Assembly (NCBI GenBank): GCA_004335835.1 | Contig: RWJK01001208.1 | Span: 62,001 to 126,000, forward strand | DNA: 64,000 nucleotides | Reading direction: 5' to 3' | DNA from: Scenedesmus sp. ARA3 | Taxonomy: Eukaryota > Chlorophyta > Chlorophyceae > Sphaeropleales > Scenedesmaceae | Shown here: positions 17,614-29,318 of the stretch, one piece after another | How the letters are laid out: each line of letters starts with the position of its first letter | Position numbering within the stretch: the stretch's first letter is position 1 | Notes under the pieces: generated by a model | The model's database searches: none | What the model was told of the DNA's origin: nothing | The model's input: the letters and a program-made list of their open reading frames with translations, nothing else | Translations under genes and position numbers: made by a program

Positions 17614-18282
17614 ATGGGCTTCATAGATCCCGCGATCAACAGCCGCGCGTGCAGCAGATACAGCAGCGGCAGCAGCAGTAGCACGTGGCACCCATTCGGG
17701 GCAAAGCTAGCTCTCAGCAGCAGACACAGTGCCCGCCAGCTGCACCACAGACATGCGAGTAACAGAGCTACACTAGCGACCAGCCAGCACTGGCGCCTGC
17801 AAGCTGCTGCTGCTGATGGCGCGTTTGGCGACCAATGGGCACAGCAGCAGGAGAGCAGTGCTGATGCCGCTGCTGGAGCGCCAAAAGGGGCAGCAATGCC
17901 TGCAACAGTCTTCAACCTGGTCAATGTCATCATGGGTGCAGGTTATGTCAGCATACCTTTCGCATGCAGGTGAGTCATGTGCTGCCACTTGCGCATGTGC
18001 ACGTGCGCGCATATGCACGCACATGAACCAACATGCGAAAGCACACCGTTCAACATGCAGCAACACTTCCTGCCTGAGCTTTAATGTGTTTCCTGCAACA
18101 AACGTTGAGCAGTGAGAACATTCAGATCAGTATGCGGCATGTGCTGGATGTGTACACTGCACTGCTGTGCTTGCAGGCAAGGTGGCTGGGCAGCCCTGGC
18201 GGTGTTGTGGCTCCTGGGAGCTGTCTTCTGCTACACTGGGCACGCTCTGCTGCAGTGCTGCCGAATGGTAGACCATGAAAGC

Positions 18283-18326
<44 letters not shown>

Positions 18327-20770
18327 TACAGGAGCAGAAACAGGCGACCCAACAGCTGCTCCGCGGGCTGACTCAGCTGTCAGTGCCATGGGATCAAAAG
18401 CGGACAGCAGCAGCAACAGCAGCAGCAGGGTGCAGCTGGCTGTGCCGTACAAGGCTGGGTATGAGGCTGTTGCTGGCCGTGCATTTGGTCAGCTGGGGCT
18501 TGCTGTTGTCAGCGGCATCATGTATGCTGAGCTGCTAGGCATCTGCTGCGTGTACGTCGTGCTGGAGGTGAGAGGTGTGAGGGGCTGGGGATCAGCATTG
18601 CAGTGGTATTGGCTATGCCTCAGCCAGTTTTGCATGCAGCTCGCTGCCATGGTCAGTGTCAGGCTCAATTGCCAGTCGGGTGGTTATTCAGGCGCCAGCT
18701 GAACTTGTTCTGCACGCATGAAGTGCTTCTGTTGCTGCACCGCCCTGTTACGCCTTCTGATCAACTGCCAAGCCAGCAGCACTTGCCTGCAAAAGATGGG
18801 TGCTGTAGCAGCCAACCATCAGCACAGGACCTGAGCTGGTCCACCCTTCCACATCATCATGGTTTTGTCACACATCTCAGCCAAGGAGATTGCCAAAGTC
18901 TTTAAACCCAGGCATTACTGTGGCTTGCAGCAGCATCTCCTCAAACAACCGCTGATGCCCCTGCAGGCTGAGACGCTAGCAACGCTGCTGGCCAACACGC
19001 AGCTGGGAGCAACCATTACACAGCTGGCAGGCCCCAGTGGCTTTGGGCTGCTGGCGTGTGTGCTGATGGTGCCCACAGTGCTGCTGCCTGATCTGAATGC
19101 ACTGTCAGTGCTGGGGGCACTGGGTGTGATGGCGGCTGCCACAGTGGGCTTCGCGGTGAGTTTGTGTTACGTGGACCGGCGAGGGTATGTTGGTTTGACT
19201 GGCGGTGTGTGTGATGACATGGACCAACAAGCGGTTGGCGCAAGCTCAACAGATATGTTAGCACACGGTGCTGTGTTTGTGTGTGCAGGCCGTATATGTG
19301 TGTACGTGTTCGCTGTAGGAGTTGATTTGGCATTCCAAGCGAGCGAGCAAGCCTCCTAACTGCACTGCTGGTTGTTCTTTCAGCCTATAAAGCAACTGCC
19401 GTGCTGTGCGCTGGTCTCTGCCACCGGCAGTGAGTTACTGTTGCAACAAGTTTGCTGTGCCGCCCTCAACCCTGTGCTTGCTGCATATGCTGATCGTTGG
19501 CTGCCGCTGTTCCTTGCTTCCTTTGTGTCTGCAGCTGGCAGGGCTGTTCTGCAGCGGCGGCAGTGCAGCGCTGTCTGCGCTAGCAGACACCACCTTGCTG
19601 AAGCTGCAGACGCTGCCCCAAGTGCTGGGTGTGCTTGCCTTTGTGTATGCCGGCCACAGCACCTTCCCCATTGTGCAGCAGTCCATGTCACAACCGGCAG
19701 CTGGCCCCAAGTGAGCCATCACAGCAGCAGCAGCCAGCAGCAGCAGCGGTAGCAGCAGCAGCAGCAGCAGCAGCAGCGGCGGCGGCCTGACAGCAGCAAG
19801 CGGTTCTGGGTTCAGCTGCAGTGCGCCTGCACTGCTTAGACGGATGTTGCATGAACTGCTGCTGCTCCTGCAAGGCTGATTCTGTTTTCACTGGGATGCG
19901 CCACCAGTGCCGCCAGCTTCAGTATGCAACAGCTTGGTCTTCAGCAGCGGCTGCTCCTCTGCTATCCAACATGCCACAAACCAACCAACCAAAAGCTCAC
20001 ACAACAATAGGCTAAGCCCATGCGCACCACGCTTGATTTGCAGGGCTGTCACCTGGGGCTACGCCATCACCGCTGCAATCTGCACCGTGCTAGGAGGCTT
20101 CGGCTACGCGCTGTATGGCAGCAGCACCTCAGCAGTCATCACAGCAAGCCTGCCGCCGCTGTCGCTCATCGCGCTGCTGTGCACATGCCTCACGCTGTGC
20201 AACCCCTTCAGTGCTTTTGCACTGACGCTGGAGCCAGTGGCACTAGCAGTGCAGCAGCAGCTGGGCCGTGGCCAGTCGACGCCGTACCCTGTGCGCGCTG
20301 CCATACGGCTAGGTAAGGGCGCCTGGACTGCTCGATGTTTAAGCAGTGGGCAGGCCAAGTGCCAACGGCAACTGACACAGGTCTATCCAGAGTAATGTGG
20401 TGTTGTAGTTCTTGGTCGATGCTTGCCTTGAACCTGCACCACGCGCACAGCTGCCCTTACCTGCTGCGGCTTTAGCTTACAGTAAATTAATCGTTGCTGT
20501 GCTTGCCCCGCAGGCCTGGCTGCGGCGTGCTGCGCCACTGCGCTGTCGCTGCCTTACGTAGCGGACCTCATGGCCTTTGTTGGCGCGCTGCTCACCATGA
20601 GCATCAGCCTCATAATTCCAGCGCTGATGCATGCTGTGCTGATGCGGCAGCGGCTGCCGCTGTGGGGCCTGGCGCTGGATGCTGCTGTGCTGCTGCTGGG
20701 TGTGGCGTGTGCCAGTGTGGGTGCCACATCAGCGTACCAGAGCCTGCAGCTGAAGCTGGCTGCAGCATGA
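17614..20770 (+). CDS. Amino acid/auxin permease (AAAP) family transporter
   Basis: Six exons: 17614-17969, 18177-18567, 18967-19155, 19535-19710, 20044-20312, 20514-20770, giving 545 residues with all phases matching. The first TM segment carries the AAAP signature (FNLVNVIMGAGYVSIPFACR), followed by about ten more hydrophobic spans (for example GFGLLACVLMVPTVLLPDL and LPQVLGVLAFVYAGHSTFPI). The family moves amino acids with protons, often at vacuolar or plasma membranes. The roughly 95-residue Ser/Arg/Ala-rich N-terminus is unusual and may be a targeting or regulatory tail. Exon 2 holds a poly-Ala run from a CAG-type repeat and a Ser/Asn run in a hydrophilic loop. The last 18 residues and stop lie in a tandem repeat unit. 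The exon 3/exon 4 junction is the least certain. Confidence 0.82.
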
Positions 20771-20975
20771 GGGACACTAGCAGGCTATAGCACGGGTGCC
20801 AGTGTGGGTGCCACGTCAGCGCACCAGAGCCTGCAGCTGAAGCTGGCACTGGCTGCAGCATGAGGGGCACTAGCAGGCTATAGCACGGGTGCCAGTGTGG
20901 GTGCCACGTCAGCGTACCAGAGCCTGCAGCTGAAGCTAGTGCTGGCTGCAGCATGAGGGGCACTCAAGCAGGCTG
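20709..20975 (+). repeat. Three tandem copies (about 90 bp) spanning the transporter stop codon
   Basis: Units start at 20709, 20796 and 20889. The first encodes the transporter C-terminus (SVGATSAYQSLQLKLAAA and stop). The other two are near-copies in the 3' flank, with a few substitutions and a 6-base insertion. Confidence 0.9.
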
Positions 20976-22140
20976 TAGCGCTAGGTAGAGCGTGTGTGTG
21001 GTCATCAGACACAGCATTACTGGCAGCTCAGCCGACGCACATTGATTTACATGGGTTTGTAGACAGGGATGCAAACGTTGAGCAACGGTTGGTTTTAAGT
21101 TTGGCAATATTTTCATATCGTTCACAGATCAGGCATGTTGTGGAAGCCATATGCATGCTCGCATCAGCACCTGTGTGATGTTGACACCTGTGTGATGTCA
21201 ACATTGGGTTAGCTGCGGCAGAATGCCTCTGGCTGTGCCTGCATGTACTGCGGCATAAACTTGAAGCTGGTATGAAGAGAAGCTTTTAAAGCGGTAACAT
21301 GGGGTTCTTGTTTGTTTTTGTACAATTGAGCTTCTGCGGCATCTCAGCGGTCTCATGGACTCCTTGAGTTCTCGCACAATTGGCTGATCAGCTCATGAGT
21401 GTCTGGCAGCAGCCAGCTGGCAGGTGCGTTCAGCAGCAAGTATCATGCTGATGTCCTGGTGCTTAAGGCAGCTGGCATGATGTCTACAGTTCTACGGCAC
21501 AGCTTCTGTGTCTGTTGACTGCAGCAGCGACAGCATTGAATGTAGCTGTTTCTCCTCTTACAGTTGTTACAGTTGTTGCGAATTTGGTTCTGCAAGCAGC
21601 TGGCTGCTTGGCCATACGGCTGGTCGTCGGCTGACTCATCTGGTCTACCACGTATACAGTGTAAACTATCCCTGCTTTGTGGCCCTTGGCTGGTGATGTC
21701 CCTTGGTCATGTTCAGCAGAGCATCAACACCAAGGTTTGCCTGCAAGAGGTGTACCGAGCCTGTCTCGCTGTCTTGTGCTGTAAAATTCAAAAGAAGCCA
21801 AAGACAAAGCAATTTCTGTCCATATGCCCAGACGGCACGCATGCAGGTTGTGGTGTAGTCACCCCAACACCACCACAGCCAACCCCACACCGTGTAAGCA
21901 TACACCATGTTCGCGGCACACACGACCAGTGCTTCGGCAACAGTGCTTACGGGCGTTTGAAAACGTTGCATCTTTCTTTCCGAAGTTGCACAGATTCTGG
22001 CTGCCCTGCTCGACCTCTACATGATGCGGTAGCACATCTCAGAAATTATTCTAAATGATGCGAAGGAACAAAAGGCAGGCGAATGGCTTGGGAGCTGGTT
22101 GATGGCCAGTTGAGTTCTGTTCAACGCTGGCGTGGCCTGA
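20976..22140. other. Intergenic; no gene recognised
   Basis: Upstream flank of the KAPP-like gene. The longest frame (21564-22058, plus) has no motif or plausible splice context. Confidence 0.5.
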
Positions 22141-24781
22141 ATGAACCCACTGGTCATCACATCCGCTACTTTAACTACCGCCGGAGGCATTATGCTGCTT
22201 TGGAGACTGCTGACCGGGTCCGAGGAAGAGCAGGTATTGATGATGGTCTGTCAAGCAGTATGTGCTCTGTACTGTGCCGCATGCACGCCATGGCAGCTGT
22301 TGCTGATCATGAAATATTATAAATAAACACATTAATACCGGTATCAAGCGGCAGTTTGTGTCTCTGTGTCGCCTGAACAGCAGCTGGAGTGCAAAACCGC
22401 TGTTGCTGCTGCTGCTCTCTGCTGCTGTTGTCCTGCAACTGCAGGGGAGTGTAGAGCAGGGGGATGAGGCAGCTTTACAAAGCCCCAGCAGTGATGGGCC
22501 AGATGCAGCCGACAGCACAGCCATGTCTACCCCAGGCGAGAGTGCTGGGCACAGCGCTGTCTGGAATGATGCATCTTCACAGTGTGCAGATGAACCTTCA
22601 CCAGAGTCGTCGCAGCGCTCTCTGCCGCGATACAACCAGCAGCAGCAACAGCAGCATCTCAACGGCCAGCTGGTTCAACAGTTGCAGCTGCAGGGAAGCC
22701 TGCAGGAGCAGGAGCAGCCAGAGCAGCAGCAGTCAACAGCAGACGTGCATGCTTCCGACAGCTACATCAGCGCAGCAAGCATAGATGATGAGGGTGACAC
22801 AGGCAGCAGTGCGATTGCTGCAGCTGCATCGCCCGCAACAGCTGCTGGATGCAGCAGCACAGCAGCTGAGGATCCTGCAGGCACAGCAACTCCCATGCCA
22901 GCTCCAGCTGATGCTGCAGCTGTCGGACAGGACGCAGAGCCTGCCGCAGTTGTCTGTGTCAGCAGTGCTGCTGTTCACAGTTCAGGAGATGCGCACAACA
23001 CAGCTGCAGATGTGGATGCTGCTGTGGCTGGTGAGGACTCAGCTGCTGCAGATGCTGCTGCCCCTCAACGCATCAGCAGCAGCAGCAGCGGTGCTGTTCA
23101 CATGCGGCAGAGCTCAGATGAGCAGGTAGTGTTCGGCCCTATCCAGCCGCTGGTGTGCTTGGGGGGTGGCAGTGTGTTTGGGCAGTGGCAGGATAACAGC
23201 AGCAGCGCTGATGCAGCCGCGAGAGATCCAGCAGCAGATGAACCCAGCAGCCTTGCATCAGCAGAAGATGCAGGACCAGCTGTCCAGCAGCAGCAGCAGC
23301 AGCAGCAGGACGAGCTGCAGCGGCGAAAGCTGCAGCCCCTGAATGCATCCGCTGCTGATGCGGCAGCTGAGCCCATGACAGACTTGCTGTGGGCATCGCT
23401 GCGCACAGTAGAGCTTGACAAGGAGCAACTTGCTGCTGCAGCGGCAGCAGCGGCACGAGAAAGACCGGCAAGAAGCAGCAGCTCGTCACGCTTGCCGCCA
23501 TTGCCGCCCAGCTCTGCTGCAGCTGCTGCTGCTGCAGCCAAAGCTGGCGCTGCACTGCACACTGCTGACCGGCCTGCCTCTTCTGTGCCTGAGCCTGCTG
23601 CAGAGGCTGCTGGAGCTGATAGTGCTGCTTCTGCTGTTTCAGCAGCAGCTGCTGCCTCCGCTGCTGATGGCGCTGCACAGGCGCTGCAGCGGAGCGACAG
23701 CCATAGCAGCAGCGGCAGCAGCAGCAGCGAGGGCAGCGCCATCAGCAGCGCTGAGTTTGCTCGGCTGCCGAGTGATCTGATGCAGGAGGGCTCGCTGCTG
23801 CTGTGCTCTGCAAGTCCTGCTGTTGCTGCTGCTGAAGTGCCAGCAGGCAGCGGCGACAGCAGCAGGCAGCAGCAAGAGCAGCAGCCGGCGCTGCGCTCTG
23901 CTTCCTTTGGTCTGTCCGGCAGTGGGCAGCTAGGGGACTGGCCCAGCATACAGCCATGTAACAGCCTCCCTGTTGCTGCTGCTGCTGGGTCAGGCAAGCC
24001 TACACAGCAGGTCAGCACGGTTGTAACTGATACAGCATCAGACTTACCACAGCAGCAGCAACAGCAGGAAGCGGGCAGCAGCTTGTCAGCAGCGGATGCT
24101 GCAATGCAGCAGGAACCAGCAGCAGATTCGACAGCAGCAGCAGCAGCAGCAGGGCCGGCAGAGGCGGCAGGGCCAGTAGAAGCTTGTGCAGTAGCAGCAG
24201 CTGCAGCAGCTGCAGCAGCTGATGAGCCAGCACAGCCACACAGCCAGGTTGCAGGGCAGGCAGAGCCACTGGAAATGCAAGTCCAGCAGATGCCGCAGAT
24301 GCCAACACAGATAGAGCAGCTGCGTCTGCCGCAACAACAGCAGCAGCAGCAGGCGCAGCAGCAAGCTGGGACAGTAGCACAGCAAGGCCAGGCAGTACAA
24401 CAGCAGCAGCAGCAGGAAGTACTAGCAGCGCAGCAGCCAGCGGTGCAACAGCAATATGGAGAGCAGCAGCAGCAACAGCAGCAGATCGTGCAGCAAGCTG
24501 ATCCTGCTGGGAGTCCTAATCACCTGCGTGGTGGGGCTCTGCCCTCGGCTGACGCGCTGCTACATTACAGCAGCAGTGGCAGCAGCGCCGGCAGCTTAGG
24601 CGGAAGCTTGCGCAGCCGGAAGCAGCAGCAGCACTGGAAGCAGCTGCTGCAGCAGCATCAGCAGGAGCAGCTCGCAGGCTCTCCTGCTGCGAGTGACAGC
24701 GCTGCTGCTGATGTGGCACCAGCAGCAGCAGCAGCAGGCTCGCTGAAGTCGCTGCTGCTGCAGACTGTTGAAGCTAGCGGC

Positions 24782-24819
<38 letters not shown>

Positions 24820-27800
24820 GCCGCATGTGCCTGATGGCAATCCCCATCACAGCAGCACTGGCAGCGGCAACGGCAGCGTGAGTGGCGGCAGCAGCAGCAG
24901 CGATGGTGCGCTGGATGCTGCGCTAGCTGACCTGGCTGCGGGCTTCACAGCTCCTCGTTCTTGGAGGCCCTCTAGGGCTGCTGTTACTGCTGCAGGGCAC
25001 AGCAAGCTGTCAATAATGACAACAGCAGCAGACCTGGAGCCGCACCTGCATGAAGCCGATGCGCAGGCGAGCAGCAGCAGCACTGGCCTGGTGCAGCAGC
25101 AGCAGCAGCGGCAGACACAGCTGCAGCATCCGCCGCTGGCTGCAGCGAGCCTGCATGGGCAGCGCGGCAACAGCAGCAGCGCCGCAAGCCTGGTGGGCAC
25201 TGCTGATGGCGGCAGTGGCAGCCACCACAGCAGCAGCAGCAGCGCGCACAGCAGCAGCAGCGGCGCCGCGCTTGCAGCAGCAGCAGGTGCTGCTGCTGGT
25301 GGGTCGCTGCTGGATGCTGGTGCTGCTGCTGGGGCGGGGCCCTGGCTGCGGCTGGTGGTGTCTGCAGGGCCTGCAGCTGGCAGGCGCTTTGAGACAAGCA
25401 ACCAGGCGCAAGAGGTGCGCAGATGTGTGTGCACGTGTGTCTGTGTGTGTCAATTTGCAGGTACAGCAGCCGCGGTTGTGGGTGCAGGTTGAAGTGCGGG
25501 CAGGTGCATTCGTTCGCCTGCATGTGCAGGCGTGTGGGCAGCTGTGTGTGCATGCGCTGCGTCTGTGGCGGCTGGCTGCTTAGGTACAAGCATACGCTGT
25601 CATGTTCACTCTGTAGCTCAACCTGCTGCTGCTGCTGCTGCCGGTCTTGTCTGCGCGCATCCTATGTGCCACATTGTTGCGTGTGACTGTTGTTATCGTT
25701 CACTGCAGCTGGTGATTGGGCGCAGCCCTGTGTCGTGGGCCAGTATCCCCGACCAGGAGATCAGCGGGCGCCACGCCTGCCTCACCTGGAGCAGCAGGCT
25801 GAACTGCTGGCAGCTGGTGAGCACCGCAGCAGTCTGGATGCATTTGAGTTCAATGCTTGCGAATATGCATAAGCAGCACGAACTGCTGGCAGCTGGAGCA
25901 GCAGGCTGAACTGCTGGCAGCTGGTGAGCCCCGCAGCAGCCTGGCAGCACCTGTGTTTCAGCTGCGCACACTGCTACGCTTGTGAGTGTGCATAAGCAGC
26001 ATGAACTGCTGGCAGCTGGGGCAGCAGCAGGCTGAACTGCTGGCAGCTGGTGAGCCCCACAGCAGCCTGGCTGCACTTGCGTAGTCAGCTCTGTACTGAC
26101 AACGATGCTAGTTTGTACTGTTTCATTTCAGCAGCGCCTTCCGATAGAGCTGGTGCTGAAGATGAAGCAGTACGGACTCAATACAGCTGGTGCTAACTCA
26201 ATGCAGCACTCCAGTGCTTTGGGTGGGTTTCCATGACTGGATGCTGGTGCGTCAAATTGTGCTGAAGGTACGCTGTGCCGCAGCATTGGTTTGCTATACC
26301 TTGCAACCTTGCTTCACCTCACCCGCACGCCTGCTTCACCCTACCTCCAGGCTGACGCTGGCAGCTTGAATGGCACCATGCTGAACGGCGCCCTCATCAG
26401 CAAGCCAGGCAGGCAGGCGGGCTGCCCAGCTGCGCTGAGGCATGGCGACAGGCTGGAGCTAGGCAGCATCACACGCGCAGTGGTGGAGTGCAGCCCACAG
26501 CACCACCAGCAGCAGCAGCAGCAGCTGGATGGGCAGCAGCAGCCGGCGCTGCAGCAGGTCGCGCCAGAACAGCGGCAGCAGCAGCAGCAGGTGCTGCTGG
26601 AGCATGCAGCGCAGCAGCAGCTGGGCGACGCGTGCAATGCAACGGTGCTGGCGGGACGCCAGGAGGATCAGCAGCAGCAGCAGCAGCAGCAGCCAGGAGA
26701 CTTTCAAGCTCCTGCATGGGTTGTGGCTGCTCAGCATCAGCAGGAGCAGCGGCATCACCAGCGGCAGCAGCAGCAGCAGCAACATGTGCATCTACCTGAG
26801 GCCCGTTTTTCCACATGGAACAGCAACCCCAGCCAGCAAGCAGGAGCAGCAGCAGGGCCGCATGCCAGCTTAGTCACACACGCGGTTGGTGTAGACGGCA
26901 GCTTGTGCAGCAGCAGCAACGGCAGCAGCAGCGTCAGGGGCCACAGGAGCGTCAGCACCCACACCTGGGGCGGCAGCAGCAGCTCGCCTGGCAGCAGCGG
27001 CAGCAGCAGGCCGCATGCTGCTGCTGCTGCTGCAGTGCCGCGGCTGAGCGCGCAGGGCTTGCTGGCAGCAGCAGCAGCAGCAGCTGGTGGCGGCCCTGGC
27101 GGCCCGCTGAGCCCTGGTGGCCTGCTGTCGCCTGTGGTGCTGCTGCGCTTCCCTACCTGCAGGCTGGAAGGGGCTTTGGTGAAGATGGTGCGTGGCTGCG
27201 GCTGGCCTGTGGTTTGTGCGCTGTCGACTGCGCCTGCCTGCCTGCCACATGCACGCTGATGGTCAGCTGCTTGCAGTGCGGCGCTTCATGTGCCTGCCTA
27301 GCGTCTGCTGTGCGTATGTGCTGCCACACATCGGGTGTGACATAAACATGTGTTATGTCATGTGTGGCTGTGTGTGCTGCAGGTTGGGGCTGACCACAGG
27401 CGCAACCAGAGCCCCTGCGAGGATGTGGTGGCGTGGCGCACTCCCCTGGGAGGCAGGCAGCAGGTGCGTGATCTGCTGTGCTGTGCCAGGCTGCCTGTGC
27501 ACTGCCTGCCTGCTGTCATGTTGTGGCGCAGCTTGCTTGTGTGCCTTGAAGGGTGCTTGCATGCTTGCACATATCATGTACTATGCAATGTTGCTGCAGG
27601 CTGCAGCGCCCTACTGGCAAGCTGTAACCTTCACTATGTGCTATGGCTACAGCCTGCCTGCATGCCTGCCTGCATGCATGGATGCCAAGCAGGCCCTGCA
27701 ACCAATCAGCTCCGCGTGGGTCTGTGCCGTGTGGTGCTGCTGTGTGCCTGCAGGTGGGCCTGTGCTCATATGCTGTGCAGCTGCTGCATCATAGCATGCA

Positions 27801-28012
27801 AAGTAGGCCCCGGAACTCACTACTTTTGTGTGGCTGTGCCGTTTGCTGCTGTGTGCCTGCAGGTGGGCCTGTTCTGCGTGTTTGACGGCCACCACAGCCG
27901 CCAGGCCTCACAGCAGGCTGAGCAGCTGCTGCCCCAGCTGCTGGCACAGCACCTGCCCCAGCAGCAGCAGCAGCTGTGCGGCTCCTCCACCTGCAGCAGC
28001 ACTGGTGCGGCC

Positions 28013-28050
<38 letters not shown>

Positions 28051-29062
28051 GGCGCTGCTTGCTGACGAGGCCTGCGTTGCTGCAGCGCTGACAGCGAGCT
28101 TTTTGGAGACTGACAGGCAGCTGGCGTGTGACGATGGCTGCACCGCCACTGCGCTGCTGCTGGAGGGCTGCGCTGACGGCTGCGTGCTGCTGCGCGTGGC
28201 CAATGTGGGAGACAGCATGGCGCTGCTGGTGGACCTGTCCAGGTGGGTGGCGGTGGCAGCAGCAGCAGCAGCAGCAACGACAGAAGGGCTGCGTCCTGAC
28301 CTTGAGGCAGGACGGCAGGACAGGTCTGTCTGTTCACATGGCTGGTGGTGACTGGCCCGCCGCCTGCTGTTTACTTGAAGCTTGCTTGGGCATGCCAATG
28401 ACACCAAAGAAGAAGTAGCCGTATGTGGGTCCTGACGTTCGCGCTGCTGCTGCTGCTGCAGTGCTGGCTGGCGTGTGCTGACTGAGGACCACCGCATTGC
28501 AGGCAACCCCGCAGAGGCAGCCCGCCTCAGCGCCAAGAACAGCCTGCCAGGCGGCGTCAGCAGCAGACTGTACGGCCTGAACATAGCGCGCATGCTGGGC
28601 GACAGGTTTTTGAAGGAGGCCGATGTGGGGTTTACCGCTGAACCCTACGTGAGCGAGGGTATTGCGTTGGGGGTGGAGGATGAGGCGCTGCTGGTGGTGG
28701 CGAGTGATGGTTTGTGGGATGTGGTGTCACAGGAGCGGGCTGCGGCAATGGCTGCAAAGATAGCAGCAGCAGCAGCAGCAGCAGCAGGTGGTGCTGCCAG
28801 CAGCAGTGGGGGTGATGCAGCTGCCGATGGTGGCAGCGACAATTCTGAGGCAGCAGCTGGCAGTGGCTGCGGCAGCAGAGTCGAAGGCAGCAGCAATGGC
28901 ACCAGTGTGGCTGCAGCAGTTGCTGAGGCGCTGATGAATGCAGCGCTGAATTTGCGCAGCAAGGATGACATCAGCATCATGGTGCTGCATGTACTGCCTG
29001 CTACAGCTGCATCAGGCAGTGTACAAGCAGGCAGTGTGGCTTCTGCAAGCGGCTGCTTGTGA
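22141..29062 (+). CDS. KAPP-like protein: membrane anchor, FHA domain, PP2C phosphatase
   Basis: Seven exons: 22141-22233, 22445-25414, 25709-25816, 26351-27187, 27383-27463, 27863-28242, 28462-29062, giving 1689 residues in frame. Residues 3-25 form a signal anchor (VITSATLTTAGGIMLLWRLL). Residues about 32-1000 are low complexity (Gln, Ala, Ser, Pro, Asp). The FHA domain spans about 1000-1105, with IGRSPVSW, ISGRHACLTW and GSLNGTMLNG. The PP2C domain starts near 1335, with CEDVV, VFDGHHS, VANVGDS, LTEDHRI, ASDGLWDVVS and SKDDIS, so the metal-binding acidic residues are present. Plant KAPP has the same order (anchor, phosphothreonine-binding FHA, PP2C) and dephosphorylates receptor kinases, but is only about 580 residues. 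The short first exon was chosen over the open frame at 22358 because it joins in phase and supplies the anchor. The huge insert and a second Gln-rich linker between FHA and PP2C are unusual. Confidence 0.87.
25791..26070 (+). repeat. Tandem copies of the KAPP-like exon 3 donor edge
   Basis: The exon 3 end and its donor (gctgaactgctggcagctgg then tgagc) recur at about 25904 and 26031 in intron 3, a period of roughly 107-127 bp. Both copies keep the gtgagc donor, giving two decoy 5' splice sites. Confidence 0.85.
27734..27873 (+). repeat. Duplicated acceptor edge of KAPP-like exon 6
   Basis: The acceptor and first codons of exon 6 (tgtgtgcctgcaggtgggcc at 27850-27869) are preceded by a copy at 27741-27760, about 110 bp upstream in intron 5. 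The copy diverges after about 23 bases. Confidence 0.75.
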
Positions 29063-29318
29063 GGACTGTGATGTTAACGACCCAATTTTGTGTACGTGAC
29101 ACATCTGAATGTGTGTCTTGGGCCCTGGGGGTTACTGTTACATGTTACATTGGTGATTGGGATTGGGGTTTGGCAATTTTACACGGGTGTGTCGTGATTG
29201 TCGGGTAACATTGCATTGGTATCACATTAGGCGCCTGATTTCAACAGCTGTTGCGTGGCATATACCTTCAAAAGCGAGACTAGCGCAGCAGACACGGGAC
29301 GTCGTCCAAGTGAGCCAG

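Noticed and set aside
23098..24018. A 306-residue minus-strand open frame
   Set aside because: It is the antisense shadow of the triplet-rich KAPP-like exon; CTG/GCA repeats stay open in all frames.
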